DNA from: Planctomycetaceae bacterium
Lineage (GTDB): Bacteria; Planctomycetota; Planctomycetia; Planctomycetales; Planctomycetaceae
Direction: 5' to 3'
Assembly (NCBI GenBank): GCA_020426515.1
Contig: JAGQPW010000056.1
Coordinates: forward strand, 1 to 33,956
Length of the DNA stretch: 33,956 nt
Shown: positions 1 through 8,378 of the stretch, in pieces
Position numbering within the stretch: position 1 is the first letter of the stretch
Layout of the letters: each line of letters starts with the position of its first letter
Translations under genes and position numbers: made by a program
Notes under the pieces: model-generated
The model's input: the letters and a program-made list of their open reading frames with translations, nothing else
Told to the model about the DNA's origin: nothing
Database searches by the model: none

Positions 1-791
1 GCATCTCCTGCAACTGCAGGACCATCTGCTGGCGTTCCGCCCGTGCTTCCGATAACCGCGAAAGCTGAGGCAGCAGCATAGCCGCCTGAAGTTCAGAAAG
101 GGGATAGATGTCGTTTCCTCGCTGCGTTTCCAGCTTCAGTCGCTGAGCCAGATCGGCCCGTGCCGTGACAACCGCGCCGCCTCGACCTGCGGTGATTAAT
201 TTGGAACCGCCAAAGCTCAGGGTACCCAGATCCCCCCCCGTCCCGGCAATGCGCCCCTGCACCGTTCCGCCCAACTGCTGACAGGCATCTTCAATCACCG
301 CCACACCTCGTGCGTGCGCCAGTTGCGCAACGCGCGCAACATCAACAGCACTTCCCTGCAAGTGGGAGATCAATGCCGCGCCGGTTCGATCCGAGAACGC
401 GGCTTCCAGCTGGTCGACATCCAGTTGAGCCGACTCCGGATGAATGTCGACCAGAACGGGGACGTACCCTAACTGCACGATGTTGGTGAAGTTGGGTTTA
501 TAGTCGTAGGCCGAGAGGATGATCTCCGCCCCGGCTGGCAGTCGCAGCGCTCGAATCGCGAGTTCGTTGGCAAACGAACCACTGCACGTGAGGAACACTT
601 CGCATGCGCCGTGCAGCAACTGCAACTCTGAACGAAGCTGCTCGACATATGGACCGTGGTATCGCCCCCAGTCACCGGAAGCGGCCAGCTCGGAGAAGAC
701 AGCAGCCACCCAGGAATCCCTGGGTGGCCATGTGGGCAATGCATCGCGGATGGGCGGCCCACCAAGCAGTGCGGGTCGAGGGGCTGTCATC
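1..791 (-). CDS. DegT/DnrJ/EryC1/StrS-family PLP-dependent enzyme, partial
   Basis: The gene starts with ATG at 791 and runs off the left edge without a stop, so about 263 N-terminal residues are visible. They show the fold type I aminotransferase layout of the sugar-aminotransferase family: a glycine/serine cofactor loop near residues 69-73 (TCSGSF), the EDACQQLGG segment near 167-175 whose acidic residue would contact the pyridine nitrogen, and SFGGSK near 192-197 with Lys197 as the likely Schiff-base lysine. Family members transaminate or dehydrate nucleotide-linked keto-sugars for surface glycans and antibiotics, in the cytoplasm. The substrate cannot be told here. A GAAGG-like site precedes the ATG. 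The gene begins 18 nt after the secreted-protein gene at 810-2612, so the two are probably co-transcribed, although no functional link is obvious. Family assignment is firm; the specific reaction is unknown. Confidence 0.85.
705..728. repeat. perfect 10-bp inverted repeat inside the DegT gene
   Basis: The arms GCCACCCAGG and CCTGGGTGGC are perfect reverse complements separated by AATC. They lie within about codons 22-29 of the aminotransferase. In mRNA this would be a very stable hairpin about 65 nt downstream of the start codon. It may be chance in GC-rich coding sequence, or it may slow early translation. Confidence 0.5.
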
Positions 792-809
792 GCCGCCCTT
801 CATTCAAAA

Positions 810-2612
810 TCAATTCAGGTTTTCATCGGCGAACTTGGCAATCAATGCACCAATTGTCCGCAAAATGCCTTCGGTACTGGACGCCGAACCGGTCACGACG
901 CCAGCTTCACTGCGACGAAGTACCAGATCAAACTGACCATCCTGCTTTTTGAGTGTTTCGATGGCGGTTGACTGCCAGTCAAAATTGGCCAGCTGCTGAG
1001 TCCGCTGCTTGGTCTTTTCCTTGCGGGACTCTTCACCTGTTTTGCCATCCGGAGCGGTGTCCTTGTTCTGACTTGGCATGAGGCCACGCTTCCGCAATTC
1101 CTCCAGCAGGTTGAAGCCACCTTCTTCTTTGCTCATGTCGTGCATCGACTGCACGAGCGGCAATGCCTGAATGTGCAGCTTGACGAGTTCCTGGCTCGGC
1201 TTTGCAGCGTCGGCGGACTTCACCTTCTTGATGCTTGCCTGCAGACGCTCCTTGGCTCCTTCACCACCCGCCAGCCAGAAGGCATCGGGGCCAACACCAA
1301 GGTAGATGATTCCCGACTTCCCGTAGAACTTTTCAACTGCCGGTGTGAGATCTTCAGCGATGACGAGTTCATGAATGGCAACCCCCTCGACTTCCGCTGC
1401 ATTCTCCTTCAGTGTCCACTTCTCTTCGGCGATGGGCAACTGCTTCAGCGCCGCGGTCAGCGATTCTTGCCCTTTGCAGCGAACGGCAACCAGAATGTTG
1501 TGGTAGTCACCACTGGGGGCCACGTTCAAGACCAAGTCCAGTCCGCCAATATCGACACTCTCGTCCAGCACTGCCACCAGCTGATTTGAGAACTCAACGC
1601 GAGCATCCTTCACCTTGTCGCTCACGTCGTCCTTGCGGATCGCCTGCTCAGCGACCGGCTTGGCCAGCTTATAGACTTCACGCAGACGTGCCCGAACTGC
1701 GGAATCGTAAGGCCAGTTGGTCCGCAGATCGATCACCGAGTTCTCCGGCGACTCAATGACGGAGAACCGACTTCCTTGCGCTGAGACTCCTTCAATGGAC
1801 TTGAACAGTTCCGTCTCAGGCAGCGCGGCGAACCGGACGTCGGCGGTGGAAACCTTCTTTTCCTGGTCGACCTTCAATCCCAGTTTCACTTCTGAGCACT
1901 CTACGAACCACTGTTCCAGCTGGTCCATCTGCTGTTCGGCCCACACTCGTCGCAGTTCGAACGCTTCTGCTGTTTCGTCCGTACGCTTCTGGATTCCGTC
2001 GCTGAAGTTGACGCGAAACTTCTTGAACGATTTGCGGCGTTCCTCGGCATCTTCGGCGCCGTTCAACAACTGGGCAAACGCGAGATTTCCAGCATCCACC
2101 AGCGACTTGTGGCGGTCCGAGGGGTGTGGCATCTCGGCGGGAATGTCACTTCGGATTTTGGAGATAACGGCATAGGCGTCATCACCGCTCAGCGAACGGA
2201 GCCAGCCTTCAAAGACACTACCGGAAAGTTCATACAGATTGCGGTCGCGGCGGTCACGTCGGGGTGAGATCCCAATAGGATCGAGATTGTTGTTCAGGAA
2301 GTCCGACAGATTCGCGATCGGGATGATCGGTTCGGTGCGATAGCCGTTCGCATCGTCAAACAAGGCGTCAAATCGAACCGCGCGAGCAGGATCGACCCCT
2401 TCGAGAAAGATCTCGATGTTTGGGAACACGTTGTCTTCCCACGACGCTTTCTTGTCCGCCAGTTTGGCGATCATGAACTCAAGTTCGCCAATCAGGTCGT
2501 CGGCACTGGATAAACCCAGTACCAGTCTGGTTGGGGAAGGCTCATCTCCCAGGGCGGCATGCGCAGAACCAAACAACAACACCAAAGGTGCGGCCAGCAG
2601 GCAAAACCTCAC
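810..2612 (-). CDS. secreted protein of unknown function
   Basis: I do not recognise this protein of about 600 residues. The chosen GTG start at 2612 follows an AAGGAG site by 6 nt. It gives a classical signal peptide: a short basic start (MRF), a hydrophobic core CLLAAPLVLLFG, and a likely SAHA|ALGDEP cleavage. A longer reading from TTG at 2639 adds nine residues and has no ribosome site. The mature part is rich in charged residues and mixed alpha/beta, with no membrane segment after the signal. A lysine/glutamate-rich, probably disordered stretch lies around residues 510-545. It should be periplasmic or exported. The downstream neighbour, 18 nt away, is a DegT-type aminotransferase. The general look (secreted, about 600 aa, many acidic segments) resembles the lineage-restricted exported proteins common in planctomycetes. 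Function unknown. Confidence 0.85.
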   Translation of the reverse strand: MRFCLLAAPLVLLFGSAHAALGDEPSPTRLVLGLSSADDLIGELEFMIAKLADKKASWEDNVFPNIEIFLEGVDPARAVRFDALFDDANGYRTEPIIPIANLSDFLNNNLDPIGISPRRDRRDRNLYELSGSVFEGWLRSLSGDDAYAVISKIRSDIPAEMPHPSDRHKSLVDAGNLAFAQLLNGAEDAEERRKSFKKFRVNFSDGIQKRTDETAEAFELRRVWAEQQMDQLEQWFVECSEVKLGLKVDQEKKVSTADVRFAALPETELFKSIEGVSAQGSRFSVIESPENSVIDLRTNWPYDSAVRARLREVYKLAKPVAEQAIRKDDVSDKVKDARVEFSNQLVAVLDESVDIGGLDLVLNVAPSGDYHNILVAVRCKGQESLTAALKQLPIAEEKWTLKENAAEVEGVAIHELVIAEDLTPAVEKFYGKSGIIYLGVGPDAFWLAGGEGAKERLQASIKKVKSADAAKPSQELVKLHIQALPLVQSMHDMSKEEGGFNLLEELRKRGLMPSQNKDTAPDGKTGEESRKEKTKQRTQQLANFDWQSTAIETLKKQDGQFDLVLRRSEAGVVTGSASSTEGILRTIGALIAKFADENLN

Positions 2613-3079
2613 GGCAGACTCCTTCCAAAACCATCTCAAGGGGAAGCCCCCATTGCCAATACGAATAGACCACTAAAGTTGCCGATCAGACCGCCACCGT
2701 CAAACGCACATCGAACGATTATGGCAGGCTGAGCAATTCAGTCGATGCCGGGAAGTTAAAACATCTCACGACAATGGGCAAGATCGTCAGCGGTGCGTAA
2801 GGGTGCCACACGTCCGGCAGCCATTTCGTCGTCTGGGGCGCAGGGGGTTCTTGATGATTGCGGAACTGCACCCCCCACGTCTCGCCTTACTCAGAACCCT
2901 TAATCTCTACCCGACTTGCAAACTTAGGGTTTCGATCAGGAACCTCAGTCGCAGTCGGTCCAACGAACAAATCTCCGAATTCCCAAGACAAAGACTTGCT
3001 TTGGCGGTAGTTGTGACCGCAGTTTCGCCATACGGTCTGGAATTCAGAGGTCGTAATCCGCCAACCAAATCGTTCTGCC
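2613..3079. other. divergent intergenic region, 467 nt
   Basis: This gap separates the minus-strand secreted-protein gene from the plus-strand YyaL-like gene and must hold promoters for both. On the minus strand I see a CATAAT near 2724-2729, but no good -35 partner. I found no convincing sigma-70 promoter, no RNA gene and no repeat. Short frames here lack ribosome sites and resemble no protein I know. Confidence 0.5.
2619..2624 (-). promoter_or_regulatory. ribosome binding site deciding a GTG start
   Basis: AAGGAG on the minus strand sits 6 nt before GTG at 2612-2610. The upstream TTG at 2639 has no comparable site, so this motif sets the start of the secreted protein and places the signal peptide at its exact N-terminus. 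Confidence 0.7.
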
Positions 3080-5161
3080 ATGTCCGCTGCCCAGCATCCC
3101 GCCAACCGCCTGGCACAGGAAACCAGCCCTTACCTGTTGCAACACGCCCACAATCCCGTGGACTGGTTTCCCTGGGGCGACGAAGCTTTCGAACGGGCAC
3201 GAACTGAAGACAAGCCGATTTTCCTGTCCGTCGGGTACAGCGCCTGTCACTGGTGCCACGTCATGGAGCGAGAGAGCTTCGAAAACGAGGAAATCGCTGC
3301 ATTTCTCAATGCCAATTACGTGTGCATCAAAGTCGACCGGGAGGAACGCCCCGATGTGGACCAGATCTACATGACGGCCGTCCAGCTGATTACACGTCGC
3401 GGAGGCTGGCCCATGTCTGTCTTCCTCACCCCCGATGGCCAGCCCTTTTACGGCGGAACCTACTGGCCGCCACGGTCCCGCATGGGCATGCCCGGATTCT
3501 ACGAGCTGCTCTCAAAACTCCACATGTACTGGACGAACCGCCGAGAGGAAGTCCTGACCAGTTCCGGTCAACTCGTCCAGGCCATTCAAGAGATGTCCGC
3601 ACCACGCTCCTGCGACTCCCCTCTCGACGAAGCAACACTCAAGCAGGCCCTCGAAGCCTTGTTGAGTGCATCCGACCGCAAGCATGGAGGTTTCGGAGGA
3701 GCCCCCAAATTTCCTCATCCGATGGACCTGCGACTGCTGCTTCGACTCGGTCAGCGATTCTCCTCGCAAGACGCCACACAGCACGCACTGTTTTCACTGG
3801 ACAAACTGGCCCAAGGCGGCATCTATGACCATCTGGGGGGCGGCTTCCATCGGTACGCCACCGACGCTCATTGGCTTGTGCCGCACTTTGAAAAGATGCT
3901 GTACGACAACGCACTTCTCATCCCGGCCTACCTCGAAGCGTGGCAACTCAGCGGAGAGGACCGTTACGCCACCATCGTTCGCGAGTCACTGGACTATGTT
4001 CTCCGCGAGATGACGCAGCCCGGCGGTGGCTTTTACAGCACTCAGGATGCAGATAGTGAAGGCGAGGAAGGGAAGTTCTTCGTCTGGAGTGCCAAAGAGG
4101 TGGCCGCTGCGCTGACCGAAGAAGAACTGCACGTGTTTTCACACTGCTACAACGTGACTCCGGACGGCAACTGGGAAGGCCACACAATCCTGAATCTTCC
4201 ACAGTCAATTGCCGAATGCGCCAGGCAGCTTAGTCTGGAAGAGTCGACATTACAGGACACGCTGACCCGCTGTCGTGCCAGGCTGCTGGCCATACGGGCA
4301 CAGAGAATCGCTCCCGGAAGAGACGATAAAATCCTGGTGGCCTGGAATGGAATGATGATCGCTGCCGCCGCCCAGGCCGGAGCCGCTCTGCAGGAGCCTC
4401 GATATCTGCAGGCTGCGGTGGAAGCGGCGGACTTCATTTTGCACAACATGCGTAATGACGATGGCCAACTGCTGCACGCCTGGAAAGATGGACGGGCTCG
4501 CTTTACGGCCTATCTGGATGACTATGCGTGCCTGCTGGAGGGCCTGATTGAGCTGTATCAGGCCACCGGGACGGCTCGATGGCTGGAGGAGGCACTCTCC
4601 GTGGCTGAGCAGATGCGGGACCGCTTCGCAGACTCGGCGGGTGGTTTTTTCTATACGGCCAGCGATCACGAAGCCCTGATTGCCCGCACCAAAGATGCTC
4701 AGGACAACGCAACCCCCTCAGGGAACGGAATGGCCGCGACCGTGCTGCTCAAACTGGCTGCGCTGACCGATCGTGACGAGCTCCGCGTTGCAGCGATGAA
4801 AACACTGGAATCGATCGGGGAACTGATCAGTTCCTCACCACTTGCCACCGGGCAATCCCTCATGGCCCTGGACTTCCTGCTGGGGCCGTCCATGGAATGC
4901 ATTTTCGTCGATGGCAGCTCTTCCGACTCGACGGATCTGCAGAACACACTCTTGAGGAACTTTCTTCCTCGCAAGATCGTGGCCCGCAACGACGGTCATG
5001 TACCTGCCGCCGTCGAATCGCTCTTTGCCGGACGCGATCCACAAGCGGAGCCACAGGCCTACATCTGTCAGAATCACAGCTGTTTGCGTCCCGTTGCCAC
5101 GGCAGACGAGTTGGACGCCCTGCTCAATCAGCTTCAGCAGTCAACCTCGATGAATCCTTGA
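3080..5161 (+). CDS. YyaL/SPATA20-type protein: thioredoxin-fold domain plus six-hairpin domain (DUF255)
   Basis: This protein of 693 residues has the family's usual length and opens with the strongly conserved block [21 protein letters not shown] (first 29 residues). A thioredoxin-like domain follows, with a CHWC motif at residues 56-59 and the segment [14 protein letters not shown] around 95. The remainder resembles an alpha/alpha six-hairpin (glycosidase-like) barrel, with conserved stretches FPHP near 211, [10 protein letters not shown] near 268 and [12 protein letters not shown] near 320. The biochemical role of the family is unsettled; a thiol-redox or cellobiose 2-epimerase-like role has been considered from the folds. 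There is no signal peptide, so it should be cytoplasmic. The ATG has no clear Shine-Dalgarno, but homology begins immediately. A small hairpin lies just after the stop. Family membership is very firm. Confidence 0.95.
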   Translation: MSAAQHPANRLAQETSPYLLQHAHNPVDWFPWGDEAFERARTEDKPIFLSVGYSACHWCHVMERESFENEEIAAFLNANYVCIKVDREERPDVDQIYMTAVQLITRRGGWPMSVFLTPDGQPFYGGTYWPPRSRMGMPGFYELLSKLHMYWTNRREEVLTSSGQLVQAIQEMSAPRSCDSPLDEATLKQALEALLSASDRKHGGFGGAPKFPHPMDLRLLLRLGQRFSSQDATQHALFSLDKLAQGGIYDHLGGGFHRYATDAHWLVPHFEKMLYDNALLIPAYLEAWQLSGEDRYATIVRESLDYVLREMTQPGGGFYSTQDADSEGEEGKFFVWSAKEVAAALTEEELHVFSHCYNVTPDGNWEGHTILNLPQSIAECARQLSLEESTLQDTLTRCRARLLAIRAQRIAPGRDDKILVAWNGMMIAAAAQAGAALQEPRYLQAAVEAADFILHNMRNDDGQLLHAWKDGRARFTAYLDDYACLLEGLIELYQATGTARWLEEALSVAEQMRDRFADSAGGFFYTASDHEALIARTKDAQDNATPSGNGMAATVLLKLAALTDRDELRVAAMKTLESIGELISSSPLATGQSLMALDFLLGPSMECIFVDGSSSDSTDLQNTLLRNFLPRKIVARNDGHVPAAVESLFAGRDPQAEPQAYICQNHSCLRPVATADELDALLNQLQQSTSMNP

Positions 5162-5174
5162 GGCCCTCTCAAGA

Positions 5175-5189
5175 CGAGCGTTTCGCTCG
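5175..5189 (+). terminator. short hairpin after the YyaL-like gene
   Basis: CGAGCG and CGCTCG form a perfect 6-bp stem around a TTT loop, starting 14 nt after the stop codon. No run of T follows, only ATACAATT. This is at best a weak or factor-dependent terminator. It could equally be an mRNA 3'-end stabiliser. Confidence 0.3.
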
Positions 5190-5309
5190 ATACAATTCAG
5201 CGCCACTTTCGACTTCTTGGTTGTCCGTCTGACGCGGATGTGGTACACGACTTTTCGAACCGGGTTTACGCCCGAGTTCTCACGATCCACCTGAATCAAC
5301 GCAACACGG

Positions 5310-5954
5310 ATGATCTCCATCCGCCCGAGCTTCATGTCACAACCTCGACGATCCGTCCTTGCCGCCCTGCTCGTCTACATTGCCGTGGTCAAGGCGATGC
5401 CATTCCTGCTGAGCCACTTTGGCCTCGATATCACACTGGAAGGGACCTCCTATTTGTGGGGGCTGACACCCGTCTTTGCACTCGGACTGTTTGGCGTGGC
5501 CCGCTTTCGCAGCATCGGGCTGGGCATGGCCCTGCCGATGTTCGCCTGGTTTGCAGGTGACCTGCTGATTGGCGCTGCCATGGGCATGGACTGGATGTTT
5601 TATCCTGGCTGGTACATGACCTACGTTGCCTTTGCCGTGCTGTGCCTTGGAGGCCTGCTCCTGCGTGATCGCCGCGGATTGCCTCGCGTAATTGGAGTCG
5701 CCGTGGGAAGCAGCATCGCCTTTTTCCTGGTCTCGAACTTCGGCTCCTGGTACTGGGATCTCGGCACATCCTACCCACGGACATTTGCCGGACTGCTGAC
5801 CTGCTACGCAGCCGGAATTCCCTTTTACAAGATGCAGGTCCTCAGCACGCTGCTGTTTTCCGGTCTGCTCTTCAGCCCTGTAGGCGAAGGCTTCCTGATG
5901 GCCAGCGAAGAAGGCATTTCCGAAGCAGGCGCCGCCGTTCCAGCACGGAACTAA
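5310..5954 (+). CDS. DUF6580-like integral membrane protein
   Basis: This small protein of 214 residues is almost wholly hydrophobic, with about five or six membrane segments (roughly residues 18-34, 47-66, 70-90, 98-120, 130-150 and 168-200). The features FLVSNFGSWYWD (about 140-151) and YPRTFAGLLTCYAAGIPFY (about 155-173) match my memory of the DUF6580 family, which resembles the S (substrate-binding) subunits of ECF-type transporters. No substrate can be assigned. There are two possible starts: ATG 5310 and ATG 5334, the latter giving MSQPRR directly before the first helix. Neither has a good ribosome site, so the longer form is given. It lies 148 nt after the YyaL-like gene and converges on the HEAT-repeat gene. 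Confidence 0.8.
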   Translation: MISIRPSFMSQPRRSVLAALLVYIAVVKAMPFLLSHFGLDITLEGTSYLWGLTPVFALGLFGVARFRSIGLGMALPMFAWFAGDLLIGAAMGMDWMFYPGWYMTYVAFAVLCLGGLLLRDRRGLPRVIGVAVGSSIAFFLVSNFGSWYWDLGTSYPRTFAGLLTCYAAGIPFYKMQVLSTLLFSGLLFSPVGEGFLMASEEGISEAGAAVPARN

Positions 5955-5974
5955 CCTTCGGCAAGGCGAATTCG

Positions 5975-5994
5975 CAAACGCTTATTTGCGTTTG
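5975..5994. terminator. hairpin between convergent genes
   Basis: CAAACGC and GCGTTTG pair perfectly (7 bp) around TTATTT, which contains the stop codon of the minus-strand gene. The only 27 nt between the two convergent genes lies here, so this may end transcription from either side. No long T tract follows, hence the modest confidence. Confidence 0.35.
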
Positions 5995-6770
5995 GCCATG
6001 CGCTGCCGCACACGTCTGGTAATTCGCTCTGTTGCCGGAGATTTCGATTCGCGATCCCAGCGATTGAGCAGTGTCTCCACCCAGGATGCCTGGGACTTGG
6101 CTGCATCGCTCAGCCAGTTGGACACAGAATCCTGCACGTACTTCGAAGGGTCGGCGCGAACAGGTTCCAGTAGCGGCATGGCCTGCTCGAGAGACTCCTT
6201 AAGTGCCGTAATGTGGCTGCACCACACGCCACACGGGCGCAGCGATTCGACGGCAAAGCGACGGATGTTCTCCGAGGAGTTGACGACCCACGGTTCGAAT
6301 TGGTTCAGGCTCTCGTACAGGTTGTTTGCGAGTTGAGGCCGAATCGCCAGCCAGGCCCATTCGCGAACACCAAAATGCCGGTCATCCGCCAGAGGCCGCA
6401 CCTTCTTCAGCAGCGTCGCCACACTGCGATTGTTGAGGTGTGGCAGCTGATACGCAGCCCAGCCTCGCACGGTGTCCGAAGGATGTTGTCTGAGCCGGTC
6501 AAATTCTCTCGCGGGTAAGTTCTCGGCCAGCCACTGACCAACAAAGGCCATGCGGCGGGTAATTCCCAGGTCGTCGCTGGAAATCGCCTGCAGTACGTCG
6601 TCCGGGGCATCGGGACACACCGACTGCAACAGCAGGTCAAATCGAATGGCCAGCCCTTCAACGAGATTGGCTGTTTCAATCTCACCGCAATTGAGTTGCC
6701 GCAGAATGCTGTCGGGAATCTCTGACCGGCGACGCGCTCCGGTGCGCTGTGAACTCGACTTTGTCGGCAC
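5982..6770 (-). CDS. AlkC/AlkD-like DNA alkylation repair family HEAT-repeat protein (COG4335-like)
   Basis: The 262 residues form an all-helical HEAT-like repeat protein. Its C-terminal third carries the block DPSKYVQDSVSNWLSDAAKS (about 208-227) followed by WVETLLNRW and TRRVRQRM. This is the pattern I associate with the COG4335 branch of AlkC/AlkD-type alkylpurine DNA glycosylases. Such enzymes scan DNA and excise 3-methyladenine-type lesions without flipping the base. A start at GTG 6770 gives an N-terminal segment (IPDSILRQLNCGEIETANLVEGLAI) of the kind this family shows. That start lies 89 nt inside the preceding SLOG gene, an unusually long overlap. No motif proves catalysis, so a non-enzymatic HEAT scaffold remains possible. 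Confidence 0.75.
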   Translation of the reverse strand: MPTKSSSQRTGARRRSEIPDSILRQLNCGEIETANLVEGLAIRFDLLLQSVCPDAPDDVLQAISSDDLGITRRMAFVGQWLAENLPAREFDRLRQHPSDTVRGWAAYQLPHLNNRSVATLLKKVRPLADDRHFGVREWAWLAIRPQLANNLYESLNQFEPWVVNSSENIRRFAVESLRPCGVWCSHITALKESLEQAMPLLEPVRADPSKYVQDSVSNWLSDAAKSQASWVETLLNRWDRESKSPATERITRRVRQRMAKRK

Positions 6771-7269
6771 GTCCCCGCTCCTCCTGCCGTACGCGACGAA
6801 GCAGCTCCGTCATGATGGCGTGTGTTTGCTGTTGAATTCCCCCGGCGGTGCTTTCACGAGGCCCCGCGACGTTCAAAATCTCAATCTGCTGGCTGTCCAG
6901 CCAATCTCGCAGCTGCACCACAACATCCGCAGCCGCCATCGACTCCAGATCAACTACAAGGGTCGGCCGCCCCAGCTCAATGGCGGTCCGATGCGTCAGC
7001 GCGGTGCCCCCTGTCAGCGGCCCGCGTGTGAGGATCAACGTGCCTGTCGAATCGCGGACGTTCCATCGCGTTCGGATGGCATAAGATGCAATCGGAGCTT
7101 CATCCAGCGGGTAGCGAGACGGAATTTCTCCATCCTCTGCCAGTCGGTTCCGGGGGCACCAGCCGCCACAGGGAAAGCCTGCGCCCAACGCGGCGTCCAA
7201 GGCCCCTCTGTCGACACCCGTCTGCCCGCCGGAAACGATTTTCCGTAACCCAGTTGCCACAGCTCCCAC
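6682..7269 (-). CDS. cpYpsA-related SLOG-family protein (putative molybdenum carrier)
   Basis: The N-terminal KIVSGGQTGVDRGALDAAL (about 10-28) and GGWCPRNRLAEDGEI (about 35-49) are hallmarks of the family called putative molybdenum carrier, now placed in the SLOG superfamily of Rossmann-like nucleotide- or ligand-binding proteins. Members average about 150-170 residues. Here the recognisable fold ends near residue 160, and about 35 more residues of low similarity follow, all encoded inside the overlap with the HEAT-repeat gene. The start is GTG 7269; another GTG three codons later is nearly equivalent. The role is uncertain: the molybdenum-carrier label comes from one structural family, while SLOG relatives elsewhere sense nucleotide signals. 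Cytoplasmic, with no membrane segments. Confidence 0.82.
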   Translation of the reverse strand: MGAVATGLRKIVSGGQTGVDRGALDAALGAGFPCGGWCPRNRLAEDGEIPSRYPLDEAPIASYAIRTRWNVRDSTGTLILTRGPLTGGTALTHRTAIELGRPTLVVDLESMAAADVVVQLRDWLDSQQIEILNVAGPRESTAGGIQQQTHAIMTELLRRVRQEERGRADKVEFTAHRSASPVRDSRQHSAATQLR

Positions 7270-7337
7270 TCCGGGCCAATCCGCTCTTATTCAGAGACTG
7301 GGATTATGGCCAGATAGTGATCAGCCGTCTACCCCAA

Positions 7338-8378
7338 CTACGCTGCGGCTGCCGACTGCCAGACCGGGCGATCTTCTTCCAGCAGCGCGAAGATCAACGC
7401 CCCCCGGGCCACCTGCAGTGAATCCGCCGGAGAAACAATGACGTTCTCACGAGTGATGGAAATTCCGTGCTTCTTGCAGGTCTCAATGAACAGCGGCACA
7501 AATCCCCCTGTCCTTTGCGGTCGACCGCCGATGGCCACGTACAGCGGACCTCGGCAGGTGCTCGAACTGGCCTGTTCCATCGCCATGGCAATCTGTTCGA
7601 CGGTTTCGCCGAGCCATTCGCGATAAAGCGAGGAGAACAGTTCCGCATCGGGACCTTTGGGATTGTCGATGCACACCGCCGGAGAGCGAGACCAGCGGGC
7701 AATGGTCAACAGATCGAGATAGCGTGTCCCTTCGCGATCATACAGATACTGCTTTCGCGTTTCGGCCATCACTTCTTCGGCCACACGGGCTCCACCGGCG
7801 AACGTGGCTTCCCACACCGGAACCCCTGTATGTGCCAGACAGCACGAGACAGACTCAGCGCCAAACGTAATCGCCAGCCCGCTGTATCCCTTTTCTGCCA
7901 GACTCGACAACACCAGAGCGAAGCCGGAGTTGATGGGAACCATTTCGTATCCCATCAAGGCGAGCAAGCGATTGAAGAATGCTCCTGTCATTGAATCGGC
8001 AGCGCTGTCTGCAGGCAATGTCGTCACACAGGGAAGCCGTCGCCCATATGGTGATGTCCGTTGCGGAATCAACGACCCCAGCAGGCTTGCGCAAACCTGT
8101 CGCCCCACCGGATCATCCTGCGGAATTCCCTCGTGCGTAATTACAGGGACGAGCGGTGTGTTTTGCACGAGCGACACATCGGCGGCATGCTCACCCAGCA
8201 CAATGTACTGCTGATCGGCCAGCAAGTAGGGGATACATGCCTGTTCCAGATAACGACGCTGTGGCGGCGCGGCTGGCAACACGCAGTAGTGGGCCGGAAT
8301 CCGCCGGGCCAGCAATTGCTCACCTTCCTGGCGCAGGGACCGAAACTCACTGCTTCCCAGATCGAGTGCAACGCTCAT
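7338..8378 (-). CDS. actin-like ATPase (ASKHA fold, MreB/FtsA-like)
   Basis: The 346 residues follow the actin/Hsp70/hexokinase plan in order: a phosphate-1-like ALDLGSSEFR (4-13), a helix-linked INSGFALVLSSLAE (149-162) at the connect-1 position, a phosphate-2-like LAITFGAESVSCCL (168-181) with AGGARVAEEV beyond it, and an adenosine-type motif VAIGGRPQRTGGF (281-293). It is clearly not MreB, ParM or FtsA themselves, and it lacks the long insertions of DnaK. No membrane helix is present, so it should be cytoplasmic. The ATG overlaps the stop of the SLBB membrane-protein gene by 4 nt (ATGA), which implies translational coupling and a shared task. A filament or a regulatory ATPase attached to the envelope through that partner is the natural reading. 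The fold is confident; the function is inferred. Confidence 0.82.
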   Translation of the reverse strand: MSVALDLGSSEFRSLRQEGEQLLARRIPAHYCVLPAAPPQRRYLEQACIPYLLADQQYIVLGEHAADVSLVQNTPLVPVITHEGIPQDDPVGRQVCASLLGSLIPQRTSPYGRRLPCVTTLPADSAADSMTGAFFNRLLALMGYEMVPINSGFALVLSSLAEKGYSGLAITFGAESVSCCLAHTGVPVWEATFAGGARVAEEVMAETRKQYLYDREGTRYLDLLTIARWSRSPAVCIDNPKGPDAELFSSLYREWLGETVEQIAMAMEQASSSTCRGPLYVAIGGRPQRTGGFVPLFIETCKKHGISITRENVIVSPADSLQVARGALIFALLEEDRPVWQSAAAA

